From: CAZBYL01 sp964496275
Lineage (GTDB): Bacteria; Synergistota; Synergistia; Synergistales; Synergistaceae
NCBI GenBank assembly: GCA_964496275.1
Contig: CAZBYL010000025.1
Coordinates: 1-33,042 of the forward strand
Direction of reading: 5' to 3'
DNA: 33,042 nt
Shown here: positions 1 to 7,432 of the stretch, in pieces
How positions within the stretch are numbered: position 1 is the stretch's first letter
Layout: each line of letters begins with the position of its first letter
Position numbers and translations under genes: made by a program
Notes under the pieces: generated by a model
The model's database searches: none
What the model was told of the DNA's origin: nothing
What the model saw: only the letters and a program-made list of their open reading frames with translations

Positions 1-2
1 TA

Positions 3-512
3 GGAGTGATTGTGTTGGCATGTGCGGGAAATGAAGCGGAAGCAAAGGCAAAGCGTCAGGTAGCTACGTTCGATACTTCGATGGGAACTTTCAAGATTGA
101 GCTTTATAACGACCTTGCGCCTAAGACAGTGAAGAATTTTACGGACCTTATCGGCAAGAAGTTCTATGACGGAATTATCTTCCACAGGGTAATCGACCAG
201 TTTATGATTCAGGGCGGATGCCCGCTAGGAAGAGGTACAGGCGGTCCGGGCTACACCATTGACGACGAGTTCGGCAAGGGTTTGAAGCATGACAAGCCGG
301 GAATTCTTTCCATGGCAAACGCGGGTCCCAATACGGGCGGCTCACAGTTTTTTATCACGCTTGTTCCGTGCCCCTGGCTTGACGGAAAGCACGCGATATT
401 CGGACATGTTATCGAAGGCATGAATGTCATAGAGGCAATAGGCAAGGTTCCCACGGATTCACAGGACCGTCCTCTTAAAAAGGTCATTATGGAAAAGGTA
501 ACTGTGAAATAA
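3..512 (+). CDS. Cyclophilin-type peptidyl-prolyl isomerase, probable lipoprotein (5' end outside window)
   Basis: Cyclophilin that catalyses cis-trans isomerisation of Xaa-Pro bonds. The conserved core is plain: FHRVIDQFMIQGG, a GSQFFIT segment and WLDGKHAIFGHV. The frame is open to the window edge, and the first visible residues read V-L-A-C-A-G-N-E followed by a charged linker. That looks like a lipobox (cleavage before Cys) at the end of a signal peptide whose start lies upstream, so I treat the gene as truncated by the window. The alternative is a cytoplasmic protein starting at GTG 6 or GTG 12; a TAGGAG at 1-6 could serve as ribosome site for the latter. A strong terminator follows 20 bases after the stop, so this is the last gene of its transcript. 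Family assignment is certain; location in the cell is inferred. Confidence 0.88.
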   Translation, partial: GVIVLACAGNEAEAKAKRQVATFDTSMGTFKIELYNDLAPKTVKNFTDLIGKKFYDGIIFHRVIDQFMIQGGCPLGRGTGGPGYTIDDEFGKGLKHDKPGILSMANAGPNTGGSQFFITLVPCPWLDGKHAIFGHVIEGMNVIEAIGKVPTDSQDRPLKKVIMEKVTVK

Positions 513-531
513 ATTTTTGAGAGAACATAGC

Positions 532-562
532 GCGGCGCGGTGCAGAACCGCGCCGCTTTTTT
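532..562 (+). terminator. Rho-independent terminator after the cyclophilin gene
   Basis: Perfect 10-bp GC-rich stem (GCGGCGCGGT / ACCGCGCCGC) with a 5-base loop (GCAGA), followed directly by six T. The T run lies on the plus side only, so it mainly serves the plus-strand gene. The antiporter gene converges on it from the other side. Confidence 0.93.
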
Positions 563-575
563 ATTCTTTTATTTT

Positions 576-2051
576 TTAGCCAAGTCCGAGACGCGCCTTG
601 ACAGGCAGAAGTACCGACGCACTCTCTGCCGTCACCATGAGCTTGTCTCCGGACATAAGGCGCGTCACTCCGCTAGGGGTGATGCTGCCGCTGTTTTCTC
701 TCTGTATTATGAGAATTCTGGCTTCCTGCGGAAATTTCAGATCCTTCACCATCATTCCCACGGCGGAAGAACCGGACAATACCCTCATTTCATACAGAGC
801 TCCCGATATTTCGTCTGCATAGTCCGTAAAGGTTCTGGCGACAAGACTTCTGTCGTCATCGTCAAGCTGGTCAAGAAGTTTTGCAATTGGGCGCAGCATT
901 GAGCCCTGAATTATTACCGAAGTGAGCGAAATAAAAAACACAAGGTTGAATATCGTGCTGCCTGCCGTGACTCCCTCTGTAAGCGCATACACGGCAAAGA
1001 CTATCGAAGAAGCGCCTCTGAATCCGACCCATGAGACAAGGAGTTTACCCTTGAAGCTGTAGCCGAAGAAGTGGAGCATGGGAAAGACCGCAAGAGGACG
1101 AACTATAAACATTAGCACCGCCGAGATAATAAGCCCCGGCACCATGACAGAGGGAAGCTGAGACGGAAATACGAGAAGCCCCAGAGTGAGGAACGCCGTA
1201 ATCTGCATGAGCCATGAGAATCCGTCGAAAAAGCGTACGGTGGCTCTTTTCTCTTTCATAGGTCTGTTGCCCATGACTATACCTGCTGTGTATATTCCCA
1301 AAAATCCGTTTCCGTGCATTATTTGTACGGAAGAGTATATAAAAGCCGCGATGACCACTGCGACAACCGGATATAGCCCCTCGCTGCTCAGGCGCACCCG
1401 CTCCATTATTTTGGAACCTGCGCGGCCAAGCAGATATCCCATGACAAGCCCGACAGAGCCTTGCAGCAACAGCATTTTTACAAGTGATAAAACCCCTTGT
1501 TCAGGGGACAGCATAAGAGCCAAAACAGATATGGTCATCATGTAAGCCGCAGGATCGTTAGCGCTGCTTTCAAGCTCAAGCAGCGGAGCCAGATTGCCTT
1601 TTAGGTTTAATCCGTTGGAACGGAGGATAGAAAATACCGACGCTGCATCTGTACAGGAAACGACGGAGCCGAGCAGAAGCCCTTCAAGGAGAGAAAGCCC
1701 GACAAGAAAGTGAGCCGCTGCCCCTACAAGGACGGCTGTTATCACGACCCCGAGAGTCGCAAGAAGAGTTCCGGGAAGCAGCACCTCTTTTATGGATTCC
1801 CAGCGCGTGGCCATGCCTCCGGCAAACAGAATGTAGCAGATGGCGATATTTCCTATGTTTCCGGCAAGGTGAGCCTCGTCGAAATACACTCCGCCTAGGC
1901 CGTCCGAGCCCAGGAACATTCCCGCGAATATAAAAAACACAAGAACGGGAATACCTATACGGGTCAAGTAGCGGCTGAAAATTATGCAAAAAAGGAGTAT
2001 CGATGAGACAAACAAAATCATATTGTCGGCAGTTACCACAGGGCTCACCAT
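576..2051 (-). CDS. nhaP2: K+/H+ (or Na+/H+) antiporter, CPA1 family, NhaP2/CvrA type
   Basis: Inner-membrane cation/proton antiporter of 491 residues. About twelve hydrophobic segments fill residues 8-385. The family signature is clear: SCTDAASVFSILR near residue 135 and ELESSANDPAAYM near 160, where the Asn-Asp pair is the CPA1 ion-binding site. Residues after about 405 form a soluble tail resembling a TrkA-C (RCK_C) domain, with features such as GMMVKDLKFP and GDKLMVTAE. That layout matches NhaP2/CvrA proteins, which export K+ for volume and pH control. The ATG start at 2051 has only a poor ribosome site (GGAATGG). The gene is transcribed alone and diverges from the cyclase gene. Which ion is carried cannot be read from the sequence. 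Confidence 0.88.
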   Translation of the reverse strand: MVSPVVTADNMILFVSSILLFCIIFSRYLTRIGIPVLVFFIFAGMFLGSDGLGGVYFDEAHLAGNIGNIAICYILFAGGMATRWESIKEVLLPGTLLATLGVVITAVLVGAAAHFLVGLSLLEGLLLGSVVSCTDAASVFSILRSNGLNLKGNLAPLLELESSANDPAAYMMTISVLALMLSPEQGVLSLVKMLLLQGSVGLVMGYLLGRAGSKIMERVRLSSEGLYPVVAVVIAAFIYSSVQIMHGNGFLGIYTAGIVMGNRPMKEKRATVRFFDGFSWLMQITAFLTLGLLVFPSQLPSVMVPGLIISAVLMFIVRPLAVFPMLHFFGYSFKGKLLVSWVGFRGASSIVFAVYALTEGVTAGSTIFNLVFFISLTSVIIQGSMLRPIAKLLDQLDDDDRSLVARTFTDYADEISGALYEMRVLSGSSAVGMMVKDLKFPQEARILIIQRENSGSITPSGVTRLMSGDKLMVTAESASVLLPVKARLGLG

Positions 2052-2107
2052 CCATTCCGGCAGATTGTATTTAATGTACCATATTTCTAAGAATTACGAT
2101 ATTGTAA

Positions 2108-2156
2108 TAATTGCGCGAAAAGAATATCTATTTGGCGCAATTAAAAAGGCTATAAT
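2108..2156 (+). promoter_or_regulatory. Possible promoter and dyad operator for the cyclase gene
   Basis: A perfect TATAAT lies at 2151-2156, 37 bases before the cyclase ATG. Just upstream, TAATTGCGC (2108-2116) and GCGCAATTA (2135-2143) form a perfect 9-bp inverted repeat with an 18-base spacer that covers the expected -35 position. No good -35 hexamer is seen, which would fit an activator-dependent or repressed promoter. The -10 and the dyad are visible; the function is inferred. Confidence 0.4.
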
Positions 2157-2192
2157 AGCGTCAGGCATTTATATGAGAAAGGAAGTCGGGAA

Positions 2193-2834
2193 ATGAAAAT
2201 TATAGATTTCACACACACAATATCGGAAGATATGGCAGTATATCCCGGAACTGAAAAACCCCGTCTGTCTGCTGCGTCAACGTACGAAAAGGATGGATTT
2301 AAAGAGACTCTGCTCACAATGTTTTCACACACCGGAACTCACATGGACGCACCGGCACACATATTTGAGGGACGCACATATTTGAACTTGCTCCCGATAG
2401 AGCATTTCGTAGGCAAGGCTCTTGTGATAGACTGCTCCGACATCAGAGCGGGGGGACAAATTACCATGGATAGGGTCAAAAAATACAGGGACGCTGATTC
2501 GGCGGAGTTTCTGCTTTTCCGCACGGGTTGGGATAAAAAATGGGGGACGGAGGATTACTTCGGAGATTATCCCTGCATAACGCATGAAATAGCGGAATAC
2601 CTTACGAGCAGCGGCAAAAAGGGCGTCGGGATAGACACGATAGGCATAGACCCGATAAGCGATGTTAATTTGACGGTACACAAGCTGCTTTTTCAAGAGC
2701 ATGACATAGTAGTAATAGAAAACCTGACGGGGCTTGAGCAAGTAACGGAGGGACTTTTTACGTTCTGCGCGCTTCCCATGAAGTACAAAGATGCGGACGG
2801 AGCGCCTATAAGAGCCATAGGAATACAGGATTAA
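2193..2834 (+). CDS. Cyclase family protein (KynB/arylformamidase-like metal-dependent hydrolase)
   Basis: 213-residue member of the putative cyclase family (PF04199), metal-dependent amidases and lyases that include bacterial kynurenine formamidase. The hallmark metal site H-T-G-T-H-M-D-A-P-A-H is at residues 46-56, and the N-terminal DFTHTISEDMAVYPG pattern is typical. Length matches the family. AAGGAAG ahead of ATG 2193 gives a good ribosome site. The stop is two bases before the next ATG (radical SAM gene), so the two are translationally linked. No other kynurenine-pathway gene is present, so the substrate is unknown and I give no symbol. The family also contains isatin hydrolase and cyclamide-type enzymes. 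Confidence 0.85.
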   Translation: MKIIDFTHTISEDMAVYPGTEKPRLSAASTYEKDGFKETLLTMFSHTGTHMDAPAHIFEGRTYLNLLPIEHFVGKALVIDCSDIRAGGQITMDRVKKYRDADSAEFLLFRTGWDKKWGTEDYFGDYPCITHEIAEYLTSSGKKGVGIDTIGIDPISDVNLTVHKLLFQEHDIVVIENLTGLEQVTEGLFTFCALPMKYKDADGAPIRAIGIQD

Positions 2835-2836
2835 AA

Positions 2837-4144
2837 ATGCCGCAGGAAAAAGCCCGCCCAATATCAATCAGGTATCTTCTCTCGCTGAGAGGCAAGCATA
2901 TTTTAGGGATAAACCCGCCGGTACAGGATTTCGCTTTCTTCGATCTGTGGTCTAAGCCCGTTGGGCTTCTCTATCTTCTGGAGCGGATGCGGGAGAACGG
3001 GAATCATGTCTCATTTATTGATGCGATACATGAGGGCGCTTGCGGCAAAAGGAGTTTTGGCCGAGAAAAGATTGCCTCCGAGGAGATTGAAAAACCGCAG
3101 GTATATAGGGATATCGAGAGAAAATATCACAGATTCGGACTTTCCGGTGATGCGCTGAGAGCTCGTATCAAGGACGTCGGAACTCCGGACATTGTATTCG
3201 TGACTTCTATGATGACATATTGGTATGGCGGCGTTAATTACCTTATGGAGCTGCTGAGCGAATGTCTGCCGAACACTCCGATAGTACTGGGCGGAGTGTA
3301 TGCTCGCCTCTGTCCGGAGCATGCTGCAGCGCTCGGGTCTGATTTTATAGTGACAGAGAGCTGGGAGCCTGATGTGCCTTTTCCCGCGATGTCTTTGTAT
3401 AAAACATTGCCGTACGGAGTCACAATGACATCCTTCGGCTGCCCCATGTCCTGTGAATACTGTGCGTCGCATCTGTTGTGGCCGCGATATCGGCGCAGGA
3501 CACTCGGCTGCGTGGCAAGAGAAGTTGATAGTCAGGTGCAGCTTGGTGCACGTGACATCGCATTTTATGACGATGCACTTCTGATGGACAAAAAAGATTA
3601 TTTTTATCCTATGTGCAGGGACTTCCAAAAAAGATACGAGGGCAGCATAAAATTCCACACGCCTAATGGTCTGCATGTTCGCATGATAGACGGAGAGTGC
3701 GCACACCTGATGAAGGAGACGGGATTTGCGACAATCCGCCTCTCTCTGGAAAGTATAGACCCGAAACTTGCAGGAACAAGCAGCGGAAAGGTCGCTCGGG
3801 AGGAATATGCTTCGGCAGTGAAGAATCTGCGTGAATCGGGCTATACGAGAGAGGACTGCGAAACGTACATACTTCTGGGGCTTCCTGGGCAGAGTACGGA
3901 GTCTGTGGAAGATACTATAAAATTTGTTCACGACTGCGGCGGCAAACCCAAACTGGCGGAATTTTCGCCCATTCCGGGGACAAAATCCTTTGAGGAAGCC
4001 GTAAAAAAGCTGCCGGAGCTTGCGCACGAGCCCCTTTTGCAGAATAACTCAGTCTACTCGTCTTGGATATCGGGCGAGATATCCCCTGAAGCGCTGCAAA
4101 AACTGAAAGATATGGCAAGAATTTCCGAAGCGCCCGAGCGGTAG
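2837..4144 (+). CDS. Radical SAM protein with N-terminal cobalamin-binding-like region
   Basis: 435 residues. Residues about 20-190 resemble the Rossmann-like N-terminal half of B12-binding radical SAM proteins (I-N-P-P, GLLYLLERMRENG, IVLGGVYARL). The radical SAM core follows, with the 4Fe-4S cluster motif C-P-M-S-C-E-Y-C at 202-209 and later LSLESIDP and LLGLPGQSTESVEDT strands. The DxHxxG cobalamin-coordinating motif is not evident, so true B12 binding is uncertain. The start ATG is two bases after the cyclase stop, and its ribosome site (AGGAAT) lies inside that gene, so the two form a pair. The reaction is unknown. No terminator is evident in the following 180 bases. Confidence 0.82.
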   Translation: MPQEKARPISIRYLLSLRGKHILGINPPVQDFAFFDLWSKPVGLLYLLERMRENGNHVSFIDAIHEGACGKRSFGREKIASEEIEKPQVYRDIERKYHRFGLSGDALRARIKDVGTPDIVFVTSMMTYWYGGVNYLMELLSECLPNTPIVLGGVYARLCPEHAAALGSDFIVTESWEPDVPFPAMSLYKTLPYGVTMTSFGCPMSCEYCASHLLWPRYRRRTLGCVAREVDSQVQLGARDIAFYDDALLMDKKDYFYPMCRDFQKRYEGSIKFHTPNGLHVRMIDGECAHLMKETGFATIRLSLESIDPKLAGTSSGKVAREEYASAVKNLRESGYTREDCETYILLGLPGQSTESVEDTIKFVHDCGGKPKLAEFSPIPGTKSFEEAVKKLPELAHEPLLQNNSVYSSWISGEISPEALQKLKDMARISEAPER

Positions 4145-4328
4145 AAAATCCGGACAAAGCTTGAGTTTGAAATTAAATCGATTGCAAACAACAAGTGAAA
4201 TCAAATATCCCAAAAATGCGAATAATACATACGCATTTAATGCCGGAATGAATAGGTATAAATATCCATACACAATATGTGCCGTGGTTTATAATAAAGT
4301 AGTCATTAGAAAATCGGAGGTGTTTTTT

Positions 4329-4919
4329 ATGGATAAAATTGCTCCCTCAGAGTTCCCCATTGCAGAAATAATTGCCAAAAGATGGAGTCCTCGCGCATTT
4401 CTGGACAAACCTATTGAAAAAGAAAAGATACTCTCACTCTTCGAAGCGGCACGCTGGGCTCCCTCTGCCTACAACGAACAGCCTTGGCGTTTTATAGCGG
4501 CTACGAAGGATGATTCTTACGATTACACAAAGATGCTCTCCTGTCTTGTAGATGCAAACCAGGCTTGGGCAAAGGCGGCTCCGCTGCTTCTCATACTTGT
4601 GGTGAAGCGCGATTTTGATTTTAACGGCAAACCCAACAGATGGGCGCAGCATGACTGCGGATTGGCTCTCGAGAACCTTCTTCTCGAAGCCGTGGAACTT
4701 GGGCTTGCGGCTCACCCAATGGCGGGCTTCTCGGTTGACCTTGTCCGTTCCGGTTACTCCGTGCCCGAGGAATATGAACCCCTTGTCGCCGTAGCGGTGG
4801 GATACCCCGGAACGTCGGATATGCTTGAAGGCGTTCTCCGCGAAAGAGAAGAGGATCCGAGAGAGAGAAAGGCGCTTGCAGACCTTGTCTTTACCGCGAA
4901 GTGGGGACAGCCCGTATAG
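4329..4919 (+). CDS. Nitroreductase family protein
   Basis: 196-residue FMN-dependent nitroreductase-family oxidoreductase that would reduce nitro compounds, quinones or related substrates with NAD(P)H. The N-terminal R-W-S-P-R-A-F and A-P-S-A-Y-N-E-Q-P-W motifs are the usual FMN phosphate and ring contacts, and GLAAHPMAGF and VAVGYPG occur in their usual places. I start it at ATG 4329 because GGAGG (4317-4321) sits seven bases upstream; the open frame runs back to 4161, but that extension has no family similarity. A TATAAT at 4290-4295 may be its -10 box. A strong terminator follows. The physiological substrate cannot be told. Confidence 0.88.
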   Translation: MDKIAPSEFPIAEIIAKRWSPRAFLDKPIEKEKILSLFEAARWAPSAYNEQPWRFIAATKDDSYDYTKMLSCLVDANQAWAKAAPLLLILVVKRDFDFNGKPNRWAQHDCGLALENLLLEAVELGLAAHPMAGFSVDLVRSGYSVPEEYEPLVAVAVGYPGTSDMLEGVLREREEDPRERKALADLVFTAKWGQPV

Positions 4920-4946
4920 AACGACACTCAGATTCAGCTCCATACC

Positions 4947-4978
4947 AAGCCGACGCCGATATCAGCGTCGGCTTTTTA
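4947..4978 (+). terminator. Rho-independent terminator after the nitroreductase gene
   Basis: Stem AAGCCGACGC / GCGTCGGCTT, perfect over 10 bp, with an 8-base loop (CGATATCA), running into a five-T tract. It closes the nitroreductase transcript and separates it from the small secreted protein gene downstream. Confidence 0.9.
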
Positions 4979-5013
4979 GGTTATAATTACAGGCGCAAAG
5001 GCGGTGCTTAAAA

Positions 5014-5379
5014 TTGAATTTGAAAAAAATTATCACACTCATACTTATTGTCTTTATTATCTTTTCATCCGCGGCAGCGTTGTTTGCCGACGGAGGCTCT
5101 GCGCAGCGCGATGAAGATTCCGGACTGAATACATTTCTTTCCGTTATTAACGCATGGGGAACCTTTCTCGCACGCATAACCGGATCTTACGACTCTTTGG
5201 ATCACATCAGCAGATTTTCAGAACTTGCCCGCGCCTGGCACGACTTTGTTGAGGCGGACGGTTTCAGCCCTATGAGTTTCTTCCGTATGATACTTGGAAT
5301 ATTCGGCATCTCCGTCTTTTCCGCACCGGACGCGCCCAATGTACCAAGCGGAGGCACGGGTGAGAGCTACACGCTATGA
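5014..5379 (+). CDS. Small secreted protein of unknown function
   Basis: 121 residues with a clear Sec signal peptide: MNLKK, a hydrophobic stretch of about 17 residues, and a likely cleavage after A-L-F-A before DGGSAQ. The mature part is short, mixed helical and ends in a Gly/Ser-rich tail; a second hydrophobic segment (FFRMILGIFGISVF) near residues 90-103 could associate with a membrane. The start codon is TTG at 5014, supported by GGCGGTG seven bases upstream. A TATAAT at 4982-4987 is a possible -10. The stop overlaps the ATG of the GIY-YIG gene by four bases (ATGA), so the two are co-translated. I do not recognise the family. Confidence 0.72.
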   Translation: MNLKKIITLILIVFIIFSSAAALFADGGSAQRDEDSGLNTFLSVINAWGTFLARITGSYDSLDHISRFSELARAWHDFVEADGFSPMSFFRMILGIFGISVFSAPDAPNVPSGGTGESYTL

Positions 5380-5621
5380 AATCCTTCGTCTACATTTTGA
5401 GATGCAGTGACGGGACACTATACACCGGCTGGACAAATGACATAGAGCAGCGCCTGTCGGCACACAATTCCGGCAAAGGCGCAAAGTACACAAGGGGCAG
5501 GACGCCGGCGGAGCTGGTGCATCTTGAGGAGTTTGAGAGCAGAGCGGACGCGATGTCACGCGAAGCCGAGATTAAAAAATTGAAAAAAACGGCAAAAACC
5601 GCATTGCTGAATATACGGTAA
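5376..5621 (+). CDS. GIY-YIG domain protein, UPF0213/YhbQ-like
   Basis: 81 residues, almost entirely one GIY-YIG nuclease domain. It begins F-V-Y-I-L-R-C, then L-Y-T-G-W-T-N (the GIY...YIG pair in the YhbQ style) and the conserved R in E-Q-R-L-S-A-H-N. The usual downstream K-G-A-K-Y-T-R-G-R and the C-terminal EAEIKKLKK helix are present. Members are small single-domain proteins; a DNA-related role is presumed for the family but not well defined. It overlaps the preceding secreted-protein gene by four bases. No terminator is evident after it, and the purA promoter follows. Confidence 0.9.
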   Translation: MKSFVYILRCSDGTLYTGWTNDIEQRLSAHNSGKGAKYTRGRTPAELVHLEEFESRADAMSREAEIKKLKKTAKTALLNIR

Positions 5622-5635
5622 TTTCTCTAAAAGTA

Positions 5636-5717
5636 TTGATAAATATGAGGTACAAGCAGTACAATACCACCGCAAAAAAATTTATGTTAAGTATACGTTC
5701 CACTAAAACGTGACTTA
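5636..5717 (+). promoter_or_regulatory. Promoter of purA with a downstream imperfect dyad
   Basis: TTGATA (5636-5641) and TACAAT (5660-5665) are separated by 18 bases, a good sigma-70-type promoter about 70 bases before the purA start. Downstream, TAAGT (5688-5692) and CGTT (5696-5699) mirror AACG (5707-5710) and ACTTA (5713-5717), an imperfect dyad in the leader that could bind a regulator. The promoter match is visible; use of the dyad is a guess. Confidence 0.55.
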
Positions 5718-5733
5718 TGAAGAGGGTGTTCGG

Positions 5734-7023
5734 ATGAAAAAGGGGCGCACAGACGTTGTTTTGGGTGTTCAGTGGGGAGACGAGGGTAAGGGGCGTGTAG
5801 TCGATGCTCTTGCTTCAAAATCCGGCATGGTCGTCCGTTATCAGGGCGGTGCCAATGCGGGGCATACTGTTGTCGTGGAGGAAGAAAAATATGTCTTCCA
5901 CTTACTGCCCTCCGGCATTCTCTATCCCGATAAAATATGCGTCATAGGAAACGGAGTGGTTATGGATCCGATCACTCTCTTTGAAGAGCTTGACGGGCTT
6001 GCTGCGCGCGGAAAGAAAACGGCGCGGCTGCTCATAAGCCACGGCACTCACATTGTAATGCCGTACCATAAAATGATAGACAAGCTTGCTGAATCCGCCC
6101 GCTCGTCGGATACAAAGATAGGAACGACGGGGCGCGGCATAGGTCCGTGCTACGCTGATAAGTATGACAGAATCGGCATAAGAGCGGAGGATCTTGTATC
6201 GCCGGAAATCCTGAAGGAAAAGCTCTCTGTCGTGCTCAAGCTGAAAAATGACATTCTCACCAAGATATACGGAGCGGAACCGCTCGATTTTGACGATGTG
6301 TACGAAACGGCGCTGAAATGGGGAGAGCGTATAGCTCCCATGCTGAGCGATGTCTTTCTCAAAATAGACGAGGCTCTGAGTTCAGGCGATAATGTGCTCT
6401 TTGAAGGCGCTCAGGCAACCCTTCTTGATATAGACCACGGAACATACCCCTTTGTTACAAGCTCAAGCCCCTGCGCGGGCGGAGCCTGCACCGGCGCCGG
6501 AATAGGCCCGGGGCGCATAGACAGGGTTATCGGAGTGGTAAAGGCGTATTGCACAAGGGTGGGAGAGGGTCCGTTCCCCACAGAGGATAAGGGGGAGTTC
6601 GGAAACGAGCTTCGCACCAGAGGCGGCGAGTTCGGCGCAACAACCGGGCGTCCGAGACGCTGCGGCTGGGGAGACCTCGTCGCAGTGGATTATGCGGTTA
6701 AGATAAACGGCATCGACGGCATAGCGCTCACAAAACTTGACGTGCTCACCGGATTTGACGAGATAAAAATCTGCACCTCGTACAATGTGGACGGAGAGAA
6801 CAGAATGCACTTCCCCACAAGCTGCACAGAGCTTGCGAAAGCGAAGCCCGTGTACGAAACACTTTCCGGGTGGAAGGAAGATATAAGCAAGTGCCGCAGT
6901 TTTGAGGAACTGCCTGAGCAGGCTCAAAATTATGTGCGCTTCATCGAGGAAAAATCCGGAGTGCCGGTACTGCTTATCGGAGTGGGCGTAGGCCGTGAGG
7001 ATACGATCTTACGCGGCATTTAG
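5734..7023 (+). CDS. purA: Adenylosuccinate synthase
   Basis: Joins IMP and aspartate with GTP to make adenylosuccinate, the first committed step to AMP. 429 residues, the usual length. The N-terminal V-V-L-G-V-Q-W-G-D-E-G-K-G motif holds the catalytic Asp and the GTP loop; YQGGANAGHTV, GTTGRGIGPCYADK, FEGAQATLLDIDHGTYPFVTSS and TTGRPRRCGW are all intact. I choose ATG 5734 because AGAGGG lies seven bases upstream and the family begins here; the frame is open to a GTG at 5710. The gene has its own promoter and stands alone. Its stop is followed by a hairpin shared with the convergent gene. Confidence 0.97.
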   Translation: MKKGRTDVVLGVQWGDEGKGRVVDALASKSGMVVRYQGGANAGHTVVVEEEKYVFHLLPSGILYPDKICVIGNGVVMDPITLFEELDGLAARGKKTARLLISHGTHIVMPYHKMIDKLAESARSSDTKIGTTGRGIGPCYADKYDRIGIRAEDLVSPEILKEKLSVVLKLKNDILTKIYGAEPLDFDDVYETALKWGERIAPMLSDVFLKIDEALSSGDNVLFEGAQATLLDIDHGTYPFVTSSSPCAGGACTGAGIGPGRIDRVIGVVKAYCTRVGEGPFPTEDKGEFGNELRTRGGEFGATTGRPRRCGWGDLVAVDYAVKINGIDGIALTKLDVLTGFDEIKICTSYNVDGENRMHFPTSCTELAKAKPVYETLSGWKEDISKCRSFEELPEQAQNYVRFIEEKSGVPVLLIGVGVGREDTILRGI

Positions 7024-7035
7024 CAAACTTAACGT

Positions 7036-7067
7036 TAAAAAAAGACCCCGCGCAGCAGCGGGGTCTT
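7036..7067 (-). terminator. Terminator of the minus-strand gene pair, between convergent genes
   Basis: Perfect 10-bp stem AAGACCCCGC / GCGGGGTCTT (7042-7051 and 7058-7067) with loop GCAGCA. The A run at 7037-7043 becomes a T tract on the minus strand, so the strong direction ends the gene stopping at 7076. On the plus strand the hairpin has no T tract and would only weakly end purA. Confidence 0.87.
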
Positions 7068-7075
7068 GCTATATG

Positions 7076-7411
7076 CTAATGTTTATCTTCGCTTGATTCT
7101 TCTTTGCGCAAAGCTGTGGCAGGAAGCTCTATGACCTCTCCCTCGTCCTCAAAATCGGAGGACTGTTCCGAAGAGGCGGTATTATCTCCTTGCTGAGAGT
7201 CAAAAACCTGACGCTCTTCAAAATCATCGTTGTGTCCCCTGTGCTCGAAATCCCTGGTTGTGTAAACGCGGAAAGTCTGTCCGCCGCGCAGGAAATTTAT
7301 GACGATAGCCGCAATCAGTATCACCCCGAAGAGCGCGATAAAAAGCAGCATAGCGGGAAACGCGAATCCGAATATCAGCGTGCCCAACAGCAAAAATATA
7401 AGCAGTCTCAT
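7076..7411 (-). CDS. Small membrane protein of unknown function with acidic tail
   Basis: 111 residues. Residues 2-43 are almost wholly hydrophobic and form two close membrane segments or a hairpin (LLIFLLLGTLIFGFAF, then MLLFIALFGVILIAAIVI). A short basic turn (NFLRGGQTFRVYTTR) follows, then a soluble tail rich in Glu, Asp, Ser and Gln. ATG 7411 has GGGGGT at a suitable distance. It lies 21 bases after the nicotinamidase-like gene on the same strand and ends at a strong terminator, so the two probably form an operon. I do not recognise a family; the build suggests a membrane anchor with a charged cytoplasmic tail. Confidence 0.7.
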   Translation of the reverse strand: MRLLIFLLLGTLIFGFAFPAMLLFIALFGVILIAAIVINFLRGGQTFRVYTTRDFEHRGHNDDFEERQVFDSQQGDNTASSEQSSDFEDEGEVIELPATALRKEESSEDKH

Positions 7412-7432
7412 TTCATACCCCCAATGTTAAAT

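Noticed and set aside
3011..4027. Minus-strand open frame of 338 codons opposite the radical SAM gene
   Set aside because: The plus-strand frame carries clear radical SAM motifs; the antisense frame is Arg/Cys/His-rich without any domain.
4161..4328. N-terminal extension of the nitroreductase
   Set aside because: A strong ribosome site in front of ATG 4329 and the family start both place the beginning there.
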